From Anastrepha obliqua (lineage: Eukaryota > Arthropoda > Insecta > Diptera > Tephritidae), in contig NC_072893.1 in the NCBI RefSeq assembly GCF_027943255.1, forward strand, positions 15,832,001-15,896,000: 64,000 nucleotides of DNA, written 5' to 3'. Below, one piece after another: positions 34,580 through 44,604 of this stretch. The notes beneath the pieces were generated by a model that saw only the letters and a list, made by a program, of their open reading frames with translations, ran no database searches and was not told where the DNA came from. A program made the translations under genes and the position numbers. Each line of letters starts with the position of its first letter. The stretch's first letter is position 1.

Positions 34580-34905
34580 AAATGAACGATGAGCTGTATG
34601 AGCTTTACGACGACATAGACATAGCGAAGCGAATAAAGATTCAGCGGCTACGCTGGCTGGGTCATGTTGTCCGAATGGATACAAACGCTCCGGCTCTGAA
34701 AGTACTCGATGCGGTACCAGCTGGTGGTAGTAGAGGAAGAGGTAGGCCTCCTCTGCGTTGGAAAAATCAGGTGGGGAAGGTCTCACTTGGTGTGTCCAAT
34801 TGGTGCCGGTTAGCACGAGAAAGAAACGAATGGCGTGCTTCGTTAAACTCGGTAAAAATCGCGTAAGCGGTTATCGTGCCAATTAAGCAGAAGAAGAACA
34901 TCACT
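34580..34905 (+). mobile_element. RTE 3' end fragment
   Basis: About 95 codons (MNDELYELYDDIDIAKRIKI ... RNEWRASLNSVKIA, stop near 34865) correspond to the C-terminus of the RTE at 50.9-52.6 kb with over 90 percent apparent identity. One 6-bp deletion lies in the VEKDLASLG stretch. The tail CCAATTAAGCAGAAGAAGAA follows. It is 5'-truncated; I could not find a clear target duplication. A SINE follows immediately. Confidence 0.85.
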
Positions 34906-35175
34906 TAAGGGCAATCGCCGTAGCCAAATGGATTCGTACGTGACTACCAATCGGCGGTGCACAGGCTTGAAACCTGGGGCATGAAATACCAAATGCCAGA
35001 AAAAGTGTTTTTTAATAGCGGTCGTCCCTCGGCTGGCAATTGCAACCATCGTGTCATGAAAAAACTTCCCAGAAAAAAATACCATCCGCCGTCCGGAGGC
35101 GGTATCAAACTGTAGGTCACTGTGGAAAAAACTTCAAGACACACACTACAAATAAGAGGACGGGCTCGGCCAAAT
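34906..35175 (+). mobile_element. tRNA-derived SINE, most complete copy
   Basis: The head resembles a tRNA gene: GCCGTAGCCAAATGG (A-box-like) followed by TACGTGACTACCAATCGG and CAGGCTTGAAACC (B-box-like, compare GGTTCGAATCC). The body contains TAATAGCGGTCGTCCCTCGGC and ends AGAGGACGGGCTCGGCCAAA. The end matches in reverse the fragments at 23.5, 31.6, 50.5 and 54.8 kb, and the head matches 44.5 kb. It encodes no protein. Transcription would be by RNA polymerase III, as inferred from the boxes. Confidence 0.78.
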
Positions 35176-36299
35176 ATCCAAGAAATGGTGTTAGTGCCAA
35201 CTAATCATCCGCAAGAAGTTTTATGAATCTTTTACTCTGTTTTTTTTTTTTATTTATTTAATTATCTTTAATAATTTAAGTTTTTTTTAGTTTCGAGGGG
35301 CCTGAAAAAATTATTATTATGTATTGAACTTGGAGTAGATGAATTAGCTCAAAAAATATCCAGTTCATCCTGTAGTGTAACACAATTTTTGTTAAAATTT
35401 TTAATAATCGATTTTGCTTCAGCGCCTCGAAGCTAATCGTACTATGGATGGGTTGCTGGAACACTAAGAACTACATGAAGTGATTTAAAATTTTCCAAGT
35501 AGCTTCACTATAGCATTAAATTACTTGAAAGCGTTACTTTAACCGGTACATTAGTGTGTGTAAACTTGTTTTTTTTCTTACTTGTATGGTAAATGTACTA
35601 AATTTTTTGGCCAAAAATATACTTTTTTTTTTATAAACATAAAAAACTTTTTTTACAATATATAAATATAAATTTTTTTTATATAAATATTAACATTTTT
35701 TTTAAAGAAATATGAAAAACAAAATTTTATAAAAAAGTTTTTTATAAAAAAATAAATATAAAAAAGTTTTTTATGAAAAAGTTTTGTATAAAAAATAAAT
35801 TTTATAAAAAGATAAACAACTTGTTTGTAAAAAACTTTTATATAAAGAAAAAAAAAATTGTTGTATGTTTAAAAAGTCCAAAAAACAAAGGCTTATATTA
35901 GTGTGTGTAAACTTTTTTTGGCCAAAAAAAATTGTTTTTTTACAAACATAAAAACTTTTTTTACATAAAAAATTTTTAGAAATATGAAAAATTTTAAATA
36001 TAAAAAAGTTTTTTATGAAAAAGTTTTTTATAAAAAAATAAATGTAAAGGAACAAAAAACTTTTTTGTAAAAAACTTTTTTATATAAAAAAATGTTTTTA
36101 TGTGTTTAAAAAGTACAAAAAAAACGCATACATTAGTTCGTGTAAACATGTTTTTTTTTATAAAAAATGTACTAATTTTTTTTTTGGCCAAAAATATAAT
36201 TTTGGTTTTACAAAAATAAAAAAAAAACTTTGTTTTACATAAATATAAATTTTTTTTTAAATAAATATAAAAAATTTAAAGAAATATAAAAAAATGTAG
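35176..36299. repeat. AT-rich degenerate tandem repeats
   Basis: After about 400 bp of unassigned sequence, from 35540 the phrase TTAGTGTGTGTAAACTTG, followed by a T-run and TTTTTTGGCCAAAAA, recurs at about 35552, 35898 and 36132, spaced 346 and 234 bp. Between anchors lie A/T blocks such as TATAAAAAAGTTTTTTATAAA. Further anchors at 36390, 36545 and 37104 belong to the next feature. It looks like an eroded satellite of variable unit length. No coding. Confidence 0.65.
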
Positions 36300-36711
36300 A
36301 TATAAAAAAGTTTTTCATAAGTAAAATAATAAAATAAAAAAGTCTTTTATAAATAAAATTTTATGCATAAAAAATGTTTTCATATGTTCATAGTGTGTGT
36401 AAGCTTGATTTTTTTTAGAAAAAAATATACTAATTTTTTTGGACAAAAAAATTCAATTTTTTTAATTGAAACTTTTTTTAACCTTTTCTTGGCCGAAAAT
36501 CTATTTTTTTTAATTATAAGAATTAAAAAAAATCGCATCGTAATAGTGTGTGTAAATTTGTTTTTTTTTTATAAAAAAATATACTAATTTTTTTGGGCAA
36601 AAAAATTGAATTTTTTAATTGAAATTTTTTTTATATTTTTTTACTTTCTTTAAAAATCTCATACCATGTTTGCTTATTGTTCCAGATCTCACACTTTTCG
36701 ATACATATGGT

Positions 36712-36880
36712 GGTGGCGCAAAATTAATAATCAAATTTTTTTTTAATCACTTTTTAACTAAATTAAAAAAAAACTAGTTTTGAGTAATGAAAACCTTTAT
36801 TTTGACTTTTACGCGCTCTATTGCTTATCTGTTTGCAAAAAGTATAAGTCTTCCGATAGGGTGACTAATTCTGCGCCACC
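36712..36880. mobile_element. MITE-like element, copy 1 (169 bp)
   Basis: The ends form an inverted repeat: GGTGGCGCAAAATTAATAATC on the left, and GGTGGCGCAGAATTAGTCAC reading inward from the right. The inside holds TTTTGAGTAATGAAAACC and TTTGACTTTTACGCGC and has no coding capacity. An end fragment at 23.65 kb shows that the element is dispersed. The target duplication is unclear, so the superfamily is undetermined. Confidence 0.6.
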
Positions 36881-37284
36881 TTGCATCTATAATTAACACT
36901 CCGAATTCTTGCCCGAATATAAAAAATGTTAAATACAAATAAGTTTTGTACAAATAAAATAATAAAATGAAAAAGTCTTTTATAAATAAAATTTTTCATA
37001 TGTTTTTTTATAAAAATGGACTAACTTTCCTTGGCCGGAAATCTAATTTTTTTTATTTTAAGAAATTCATAATTTTAAGAAATTAAAAAAAAAGTCATAT
37101 CGTAATAGCGTGGGTAAACTTGTTTTTGTTTTTTTAAAAAAAAATTTACTAATTTTTTTGGACAAAAAATTTAATTTTTTTAAAATGAATTTTTTTTAAT
37201 TTTTCTACTTTTCTTAAAAAAACTCACACCATATTTGCTTATTGTTCCAGACCTCACACTTTTCGATACATAGGTACGTATGGT

Positions 37285-37453
37285 GGTGGCGCAAAATTAA
37301 TCACTCAATTTTTTTTTAATAACTTTTTAACAAAATTAAAAAAAAAACAAGTTTTGAGTAATGGAAATCTTTATTTTGACCTTTACGCGCTTCATTGCTT
37401 GTCTGTTTGTAAAAAGTATAAATCTTCCGATAGGGTGATTAATTTTGCGCCAT
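37285..37453. mobile_element. MITE-like element, copy 2 (169 bp)
   Basis: Same length and structure as the copy at 36712-36880. Left end GGTGGCGCAAAATTAATCAC; right end, read inward, GATGGCGCAAAATTAATCAC. It lies at the corresponding place in the second copy of the 0.6-kb duplication, so it probably arose by that duplication rather than by a second insertion. Confidence 0.62.
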
Positions 37454-37500
37454 CTCGCATCCGTAATTAACACTCCGAATTCTTGCCCAGATTTATGGTC

Positions 37501-38865
37501 GCAACTGTATGAGTTCAAACATACGAGTATGCACGCAATTCCATACTGAATTGCAAGAACTGGCAATTATTCGCCTCAAATATGTGTGAATTGTATTCGA
37601 ATGAAGATTTTATTATTAGTGCAGCGTTTTTATGTATGTACACCCATTCATATACATATATCGGATATGAACTTAAGCGTGCGTGCGTGCGTGCGTCTTT
37701 TGTCTGTTGAAGTGACAGTTATAATACTAAAAAATACAATCAATATGTGAACAATTTGGGACTTAGCAATTTATTGCTCATTTAATTAGAAATGTAAATT
37801 CATCAACAAAATTAACCACAAATAAATGTGAAAATGCGTAAATACGCAATAAACGTGGCCAAGAGAAAGGACTTGGTAGAGCAGCAATACACACGGCGTT
37901 ACTTGTTGGCAATTTTATTTCCACATTTAATTTTGATAATTTTTTAAAGATGATCATAGTTGATTCTGCTGCAAAAGCCACATAAATTCATGCTTCAAAC
38001 TTTGAGGAAATTTGAAAAAAAAATTAACATATTTTCTTCATAATCTCAACTATTTAATTAGATTTTTTTTTAATTTCAGGTATGCAGTTTTATGCCTCAT
38101 TGAATTTTGTCGCAATAAAGTGCAAGTCTCAAGTAACTGAAAAATCGCGTTGATTTTTGACATTTTTTTTTGCTATCAGTGTTGGGTATTTTCTTCCGTA
38201 AAAAAAAACAAAACAAAAATCGAGCATTCTTGAAAATAGCTGGCATACATTTTTCTTGCTACGCGTCTTAATCAGCAATTTTAATTAAAATTATTTGTAC
38301 ATAACATCTTTATTTACACCATTCCACCGGCGATTTTCACTGCAACCACCAAACACTTTTTCGCAAAATCACTCATAGAACGCGCCAAAGTTGGCTCGCA
38401 AAACGAAACTTTACGGCAATAGGCAAATCAATACACTCACACCCATGCATGCACTCGCATTCACACATCTATAGCCAACGATATATTGAAAAGTTTCCTT
38501 TGCAATGTGCAACAATTGCAGTTGAAATGTGGCGGCAACATAGTTTTTCGGGAATTTCTTGCATGTGATTTCTTTGCCGAATATTCAGCATAAGACTGAG
38601 CACAAAAACACACCTCACCACACACACACACAACTGCGGCAGCGTACAAGTGAAATATATTTGTTTACCAACGAGCTGAAAACGAGCGACAGCATTGCCG
38701 GCAGCAGCACTTGACAGCGATACAAAACTTGGAGCGACGGTTAAACTTTGTCTGCAACGGGTTGACTGAGATTCAAAGTCAGCAGCACTGGGAGTGTGAG
38801 TAGCCACCCGGTAGTAAATTGCAATAGTTTCAAAGGAGCAGAGAACTAGACTTTTTGGGAAGGAA
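37501..38865. other. unassigned, possibly unique host DNA
   Basis: No element was recognised. There is a GCGT tetranucleotide microsatellite at 37677-37696 and CA repeats near 38617-38632. A 146-codon minus-strand frame at 38469-38909 is mostly outside any recognised domain and overlaps the end of a mariner fragment; I treat it as chance. Confidence 0.4.
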
Positions 38866-38869
38866 AATG

Positions 38870-39500
38870 CATGCTGCTTTGACCTTATGAAATGCTCGCA
38901 CTCCTTCACTTTTTTGTGAGAGCGGTCCAGTACCTGAAGGATTTCCCAGTGATCGTTCTTTTTTTTCTAAAAAATCAATGAGGATGACGCCTTGAGCATT
39001 CCAAAAAATCGTCGCCATGACCTTTCTGACCGATGGGACTGTCTTCCCTTCTTTGGAGCAGATTCACCTGAAGAAATCCATTGTTTTGATTGTGGCTTAG
39101 TTTCTGGTGCGTAATGATGAATCCAGGTTCCATCAACGGTGAAAACTCGACAGAAAAATTCCTTCGGATCTCGCTTAAATTGTTCCGAATAATACTTTAA
39201 GTTAACAGCCGCACCCGCTTGTTGTCCGCCGTGAGCAATCGCGGCACCCATCAGGCCGAAATTTTTTTCATCGCCAACTTATCATGTAAAATATTAATTT
39301 CCGTTCCGGTCGGCACACCTATGGCCTCTGATACTTCGCGCACTTTTCTTCGTCGATCGGCAAGAAACGTGTCGTGGACTTTTTGAATGATTTTCTTGGT
39401 AACCAGGTCAGCCAGGCGTCCTGGCCGCTCCTCATCAAAAACGGATATTCGCTCACGTTTAAATTCGTTGAACCAATATCTAACTGTGGCCCCATAAGTA
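38870..39500 (-). mobile_element. mariner fragment, HTH to catalytic domain
   Basis: Read from 39500 down: the helix-turn-helix part VRYWFNEFKRERISVFDEER, KIIQKVHDTFLADRRRKVRE, a frameshift near 39240, WVPRLLTA, then FKRDPKEFFCRVFTVDGTWI with the first catalytic aspartate (usual DETW changed to DGTW), APETKPQSKQWISSGESAPK and MATIFWNAQGVILIDFLEK. The second and third catalytic aspartates are not present or not recognisable. No termini were found. Confidence 0.78.
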
Positions 39501-40115
39501 AAGGAGAAGGGTTGATCCGCTACGCCAGTGCCCCGGCAGCGCAGTAAGGCTCATATTGAAATGGAGCCTTGCTTGAGCGGTCCAAATTCGAATATTAGTG
39601 ACTAGATACCCCCTAGCCACTCATCCATCGGCATATGTTGTTATGCTGGAGATTTGTGTAGAGTTTACTCTCCTGTAGCGAGCCGCTTGCTACAAGACAG
39701 ACGCCCGCTTTGCCTGTTTCGGTCCACGGGTGCTATTTTACTTCCCACCTACCCTGCATATCTGCTGAGCATTCCTCTATCCGCCACCTGGGGACGCCTC
39801 TGATGGAAGCCAGGCAACTCCCTCCGAAGCGTCCCCATAGACAGCATCCAACTTTGCTTATATCTCCTCGCATCAAACACGGTACTTATTAAACCGCCCT
39901 CGTATGTATGAAAGACAATATGCTTGTACATTAAACGCCTACCATGCACGACAAACCTTTTAAAGGAAACGTCTCAAGCTTACTGGCACAGAATATACTT
40001 TCAACAACGTTGACCTCGCATTCTATTTTTGATGTTCGGTAACAAAAAGGTGCCAAATCAGGGAGGCAAATGATCCATTAGCCGGATCTTCTACTTAGTT
40101 ATATACTGCTGTCCT
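39501..40115. other. unassigned, probable TE debris
   Basis: GC-richer than its surroundings (for example 39620-39860), which suggests former coding TE sequence, but no frame shows a domain I recognise. Confidence 0.35.
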
Positions 40116-40119
40116 GATC

Positions 40120-40860
40120 TCTTCGTGTAGCATAGGGCTTGTTCAAGAGACCTAAATCGCACTCTATTAGGACCTGCACGTCAAATGTCTTTTCATTTGT
40201 AGTTTACGGCGCCTAGTGCTCGCTGGAGCGCAAGGTCGTCCAGAACCCTGAGGATTCCATTTTAGCGCCAACTGTTTTCTTTTTTATCGGGACAACTAGC
40301 AAGTACAGAACTCAGACAACATTAAGTCCATTTTACTGCACTCGGGTTCCCTTTTCAATTTTCTTTAAATCTACCCAATCTCCGAAGAAATCTGAGTAGA
40401 TCCTGTGGTGCCAAGGAGCCAAGATGGTCGCTTCTTAACACATAAGTGCCAAAGACCTCAAGCCTGATTCGAGCGAAGGCCGGGCGAACGCACAGAAATG
40501 CCCACATGTTGGGCAGAGTACACGGTCTGAGCTGCCTACCTTTTCCATGTGCTTCCCCTATAGAAAGCGGCCCATTATCTATTCAACCAGCTGCCTACAG
40601 TCCCTTCTTCTTAATGCCAGCAGGATCTGTGACAGTCAGTCGGACCTGACAGGTAACATCAGTTTTGTTCATCTGCAGCCTCTCTCAGCTTGCCAAGCTT
40701 GCTTGTGGCCGTTTAGCCACAGAGTCCATCCTAGATAAGAGGCAGAGGTTTCCATACGCTTGACATTCACGCGCCCCGGGACCCATGTTTGCATCAGGAT
40801 ATTTTGTCTACTGACATAGTTCAGCTTGGATTTATAGGACTCACTACCCATCAATTAGTT
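40120..40860 (-). mobile_element. I/LOA-group LINE 3' fragment
   Basis: Read from 40860 down: a worn RNase H motif (MQTWVPGRVNVKRMETSA, compare WVPGH..I.GNE.AD), then PAFARIRLEVFGTYVLRSDH and LGSLAPQDLLRFLRRLGRFK with a stop near 40358. This is the usual LINE C-terminus following the cysteine knuckle. The tail contains GCATAGGGCTTGTTCAAGAG, similar to the 3' tails at 20.46 and 58.78 kb. Stops and a frameshift are present. Confidence 0.6.
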
Positions 40861-40869
40861 GGAGGGTTG

Positions 40870-41048
40870 TCTACGGCCATGAGCGCAGCTTTGCCTTTCT
40901 TACTTACGCCCATCAATCTAAATCAGTATAGTTTTTTGTTGGGTACGTTGCCATAAATCATCGTTTCTCCTCGCAAACGTGGAGGGGCCAAATTTATGCC
41001 GAAACGTCTACATGTTGAACTAGCCACGACAACAACAACTACATCAAT
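40870..41048 (+). repeat. possible LINE 3' tail ending in (CAA)n
   Basis: The segment ends GCCACGACAACAACAACTAC, an A-rich tail like those of the retroposons at 57.36 and 57.6 kb. The body (GGAGGGGCCAAATTTATGCC) has no second copy that I could find in the window. Confidence 0.3.
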
Positions 41049-41075
41049 TACTCTAGTAAACATATTAGTATTGGA

Positions 41076-41282
41076 ATGGAGCGACCGACGCAAGTCGCGT
41101 TCAGGAACGTACGAACTCTAAATGAGAGTGGCAAATTAGATCAACTTCGAAATGAAATGCTCCGATATAAAATTGATATCCTTGCGATTCAAGGAGCCAG
41201 ATGGAATGGAAGCAGAACAGTTTCGGATACCGCTCATAAAATAGTGTCCGTCTACTCCGGCAAGCCGGATTGGATCTTTTGA
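41076..41282 (+). pseudogene. RTE-type endonuclease N-terminal fragment
   Basis: A 68-codon frame reads QVAFRNVRTLNESGKLDQLR then YKIDILAIQGARWNGS. This matches the start of the apurinic-like endonuclease of RTE-type LINEs (NVRTL...GKL..V..EM.RY.LDILGI.E.RW). It stops at GKPDWIF, where an oppositely oriented mariner fragment begins, so the rest of the RTE is missing. Confidence 0.72.
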
Positions 41283-41658
41283 GTACTCAAAAACTCTCTT
41301 GTGTGAGGTGATACGTGAGAACTCGCATTGGTTTGATGAAGGATAATTGATTTTCGGTGGTTGGCTTTCCTTGAATCTGCGAAAACTTCTGGTAAAAAAT
41401 TGGTTGTGTACCACTCAGAATTGACTGCTAAAAGTTTCTCTAGTGGCGACATTACCAGATTTTCTGAAAAAAATAGGTGACTATTTGCTTTGAGGTGCTT
41501 TTTCCACGAACAACTCTTGTTGAATTAAGCCCAAGACGAGCCCCCCATACGGTCGATTGCTGTTTTGTTTTCGGCTCAAACGCATAGATCCAAGATTCGT
41601 CATGTGCACTTATACCATAGACGGGCTTTGAACCACCGCGGCTGAATTTCTTCATCAT
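41283..41658 (-). mobile_element. mariner fragment, catalytic core start
   Basis: Read from 41658 down: MMKKFSRGGSKPVYGISAHD with ESWIYAFEPKTKQQSTVW, first aspartate present in HDESW. Then VRGKSTSKQIVTYFFQK, NSEWYTTNFLPEVFADSRKA and ILHQTNASSHVSP, in which the second aspartate (usual HHDNASSH) is replaced by threonine. It ends at LSTQKIQSG, before the third aspartate. One frameshift lies near 41450. Confidence 0.78.
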
Positions 41659-41669
41659 TTCTTAACACT

Positions 41670-41835
41670 AATCGACACGGATCATTTCCAAGCAGTTGTG
41701 AAATTATGTGGTATTCAACGCGTACAAATCTTCTTTCGCTCCATCTCTTTGGTGGACGACCCAGTCTGCGTCTTCTAGCTAGTAAAAATCTCCCGCTGCT
41801 CTAATAATCCTGTTGCTTCCAGCCCTTGTCACATG
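41670..41835 (-). pseudogene. LINE C-terminal scrap
   Basis: The minus strand reads a stretch ending ARRRRLGRPPKRWSERRF, the basic GRP-rich C-terminal motif shared by RTE-type and related LINE proteins (compare GRGRPPLRWKDQ in the RTE at 52.4 kb). There is one stop upstream. Too short to place in a family. Confidence 0.4.
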
Positions 41836-42815
41836 GCCGTTTCAAGCTCGTCGTCTTGTTATGGTAAACTTTTCCTCGTGTGGAGAGTTTGGAATCCCCA
41901 TCAGGTGTGTCTCCGGGTGTCGTGTACGGGAACGCTCATCAGCCAATTCGGTTTTTATACTCCCACTTGGCCGATGGGTAAGAGGGGGAAAAATACCTTT
42001 GGCGGACCAACAAGTAAAGGAGAAAAACTTTTAAAAAATCGCAGTTAGCCAGGGTAGCCCCCTACTAACTTCAGGAAATCTGCTCACAGAACCACACAGA
42101 AACCCTCGGTTTCTCGGTATTTGGACTTTTATAAGTCTCCTATTGCCGCGGCGTTTCCGTTTTGCAACTTAGTGTACCGCAGCAACTTTCATCACGTGGC
42201 GTCATGAGAGGTTTGCCTTAAACTTGAATCAGCTTGAATTTTAAGCTGGTGAGCGCATCTCAGATTTTAGCAGCGTAAGTAGTGAGGAATTGCAAGAAGA
42301 ATTCGTTCCCGCATTTGACAATCTGTTACCTCGCTAGGAATTTCGTGGAGTCATACTCTGGGTGAAGTCTTTTGCATCTGTCAAAGATGTAGTGCATTAG
42401 AACATCCCACAACCTTACCTAAATTAACATTTAGTTTTGCTGAACTCCTCCGATTGGTTCCACCAGAAGTACTTACAGCCGCCCTGCGGGGAGTTTCGGT
42501 GCTGCTGCTTTCCAACAAAGTGAAATCTTCTTTTTGACTTAGACTTATCCATTTTTGGTCACTTATAAAATCAACTTTAACCAGGTGTTGGTGGGTATTA
42601 TTTCAATAGGGAGCTTTACAAGCAATTAGCTTTATTACAAGCTAGCTCTCGGCTCGGAAATATGAATACCTTGGTTTAGAGGAGTATAGTTTTGCTCTGA
42701 TCCCAGCCTTGATGTTCCTCGCAGTTCGATGACATTACAGCTTAGTACAATTAGACCCCCTATTAGTCTCCCTTTTGATTTTTGTCATGTTGTGCTCAAC
42801 ACAAAGTTATAACTA
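41836..42815. other. unassigned
   Basis: About 1 kb with moderate GC content and no recognised domain or repeat. Confidence 0.35.
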
Positions 42816-42819
42816 TAAA

Positions 42820-43330
42820 TAAAGTTAGGTATCTATACACTCATTCAATAATATTTCCATTTGCTGCAGAAGCCTCCTTAATCCAGGCCCGGAAACGATT
42901 ACATGACCGAACCAAATTCTTCTTACTCATATTGACCATGACAACAGTATTAATTGCATCCTTCAGAAAAGAAATAGTGTTATGAGGATGCTTACTGGTT
43001 TCGCGATCAACTATGCCAACATACGTAGTAATCCATTGAATAACGATCTGGGGAGTTAGGCGGGCAAAAGTTAGATGTTATGTGGGAATGGAAATTTTCA
43101 GCCATCCAATCAATTGCTTTGTGTGAAGGAACAGACTCTTGCTGAAAGATTTATGGGATGTCATTAAGTGCACTTTCAATCCAGGGTTTCCCTACTGTCT
43201 TGCAATATTGAATGTATTTCCATATGTGGACCCACTAATGCCTCTATTTCGCGATATGTCACATGACGACCTTGCGTTTAACAAATGACGCACAAATTCA
43301 CGGACGCACCGACGTTGGACCTACAAACTC
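42820..43330 (-). mobile_element. Tc1/mariner-superfamily fragment, catalytic part, decayed
   Basis: The minus strand reads GKPWIESALNDIP, FQQESVPSHKAIDWMAENFH and PPNSPDRYSMDYYVCW. This is the QQDSAPSHKA...NSPDLNPMDYYVWG signature with the second aspartate changed to glutamate. Downstream text resembles ERETNKHPHNT and RFRAWIKEASAANG with stops. The superfamily is clear; the DDE/D subfamily is not. Confidence 0.62.
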
Positions 43331-43334
43331 ATAC

Positions 43335-43742
43335 TACGCGTTGATGAGTGGTTAATGAGAAAACATGGAGACACCGACTATCACCTTTCGCAGTTGCTCA
43401 GCGGACATGGCTGTTTTCAGGAATACCTGCACACTTTTAAGCTGGCAGACAGCGCTTTCTGTCCAAACTGCCCGAATACTGACGAAAACGCAGAACGCGT
43501 CATTTTTTATTGTGACCGCTTCAGAGAGAAACAAGCTATCCTGTAACAAGCCCTGGGTCATCAACTATCCTCCAGCACCCTCATACGAGATATGTGTGCA
43601 ACCAGTGGTAAGTAGGAGGCAGCGCAAATGTTCGCAGGTAGGATCATGACGCGACTTCGCCATTTTGATTGGGAATGCAAAGCGATGCAGCAACAGAGAA
43701 GGCGGACAGTTTCTGACGAACCGACAACAAGCACAGACATTT
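43335..43742 (+). pseudogene. R1-type LINE C-terminus
   Basis: The plus strand reads MRKHGDTDYHLSQLLSGHGC, FQEYLHTFKLADSAFCPNCP, NTDENAERVIFYCDRFREKQ, then a stop and about 60 more codons with RIMTRLRHFDWECKAMQQQR. This is the conserved end of R1-clade ORF2, related to but different from the fragments at 5.9 and 17.0 kb. It is 5'-truncated where it meets the Tc1-like fragment. Confidence 0.75.
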
Positions 43743-43745
43743 AAG

Positions 43746-44490
43746 TGAAACACTCAATACAGTATTGTATAGAAGACAAGACGGTAGTGAGTTATTATAA
43801 CACTACTGCACATTTTCCGATGTCTCGCTTACTTTGGAGCTACCTATACACACACAGTGGGAGTAATTGGGACTATCGACGGTGTATAGGCTTCATATGT
43901 CTCCAGGAGAGTAATTTGGACGCAGGCACCTGTTGTGTCTTTGGACATAAATGCGGCTCTGCCCAGAAGTTATACTTTTGTGGTCCCAGGGTAGAGTTAG
44001 CCGAGGTGGAGGATTGTTATAGTATTAGTGTGAGCGCGCTTCACATACCATTTTTGGACGCCCTTCACGAAATTCGTACTGGAAGAATAGACAGCTACGT
44101 TGAATCTTGTTGTCCCTGCGTTTCACAGTGGCTAAGTGTGGTGCTTGAACACCAAAAGTCGAGGTAAGTTAATCAATGAGTTCCTGTCTCAATAATCCAC
44201 ACCGAAAATCGTAATAAACCATCGCGCGAAAAATTTCACGAGTTAATTCCATCTCTTAGGAGAGGTGAATTTTTCATCTCAGACATAAAGTTCGTAAGTG
44301 AAAACGTTGTAAAAATATTGAATCACAGCTCATCACACGTAGGTTCGCAGAGTCGCAAAATATAAAATGCAACCCTCGTATTATGTGCCGAATCCGAATT
44401 TAGAAGAGTAGCGCCAGCACATCAGTTATTTCGATATACCGGCTGAAAAATGTAAAAAGGATGAGTTTTGGCTATATTTGTGGTTATGTA
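43746..44490. other. unassigned
   Basis: A 140-codon open frame (43745-44167) has 11 or so cysteines but no pattern I recognise, and it may be a diverged LINE 3' region. The phrase GTCCCAGGGTAGAGTTAGCC (about 43983) recurs in modified form at 49478, which suggests shared repeat ancestry. Confidence 0.35.
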
Positions 44491-44494
44491 GTTG

Positions 44495-44604
44495 AACAAC
44501 AGCCGTAGCCGAATGGGTTGGAACGTAGGTTCGAATCTCCGTGAAACATCAAAATGAAGAAAAAGTTGTCTCTAATAGCGGTCGCCCCTCCTCATAACAA
44601 ACCA
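44495..44604 (+). repeat. tRNA-derived SINE, head fragment
   Basis: GCCGTAGCCGAATGGGTTGG (A-box side) and GTAGGTTCGAATCTCCGTG (B box GGTTCGAATCT, nearly canonical) are followed by AAATGAAGAAAAAGTTG and AATAGCGGTCGCCCCTC. The segment between the boxes is about 30 bp shorter than in the 34.9-kb copy. The 3' body is missing; the next LINE begins right after. Confidence 0.8.

Larger units (their letters stand above)
36300..37500 (+). repeat. tandem duplication of about 0.6 kb
   Basis: Two diverged copies lie head to tail. Paired landmarks are AAAGTCTTTTATAAATAAAA (36338 and 36974), TCGTAATAG[T/C]GTG (about 36537 and 37095), TTTGCTTATTGTTCCAGA (36668 and 37228) and AACACTCCGAATTCTTGCCC (36895 and 37469). 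The offset for the later landmarks is about 560-575 bp. Each copy carries one 169-bp inverted-repeat element. Confidence 0.8.

Noticed and set aside
34906..34985. Functional tRNA gene
   Set aside because: The B box is altered, and the sequence continues into a repeated SINE body. I could not fold a complete cloverleaf by eye.
35771..36191. Phe/Lys-rich open frames
   Set aside because: Products of A/T homopolymer blocks with no protein signature.
38469..38909. 146-codon minus-strand open frame
   Set aside because: No domain, biased and periodic composition from CA repeats, and it overlaps the margin of a mariner fragment. I treat it as chance.
41076..41282. 5' part of the same RTE copy as 50.9 kb
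   Set aside because: It is 9.6 kb away and ends abruptly at a mariner fragment. It is of the same general type but cannot be shown to be the same copy or family.
43745..44167. 140-codon cysteine-containing open frame
   Set aside because: The cysteine spacing fits no motif I know and there is no start context or neighbour support; it probably lies in LINE 3' debris.
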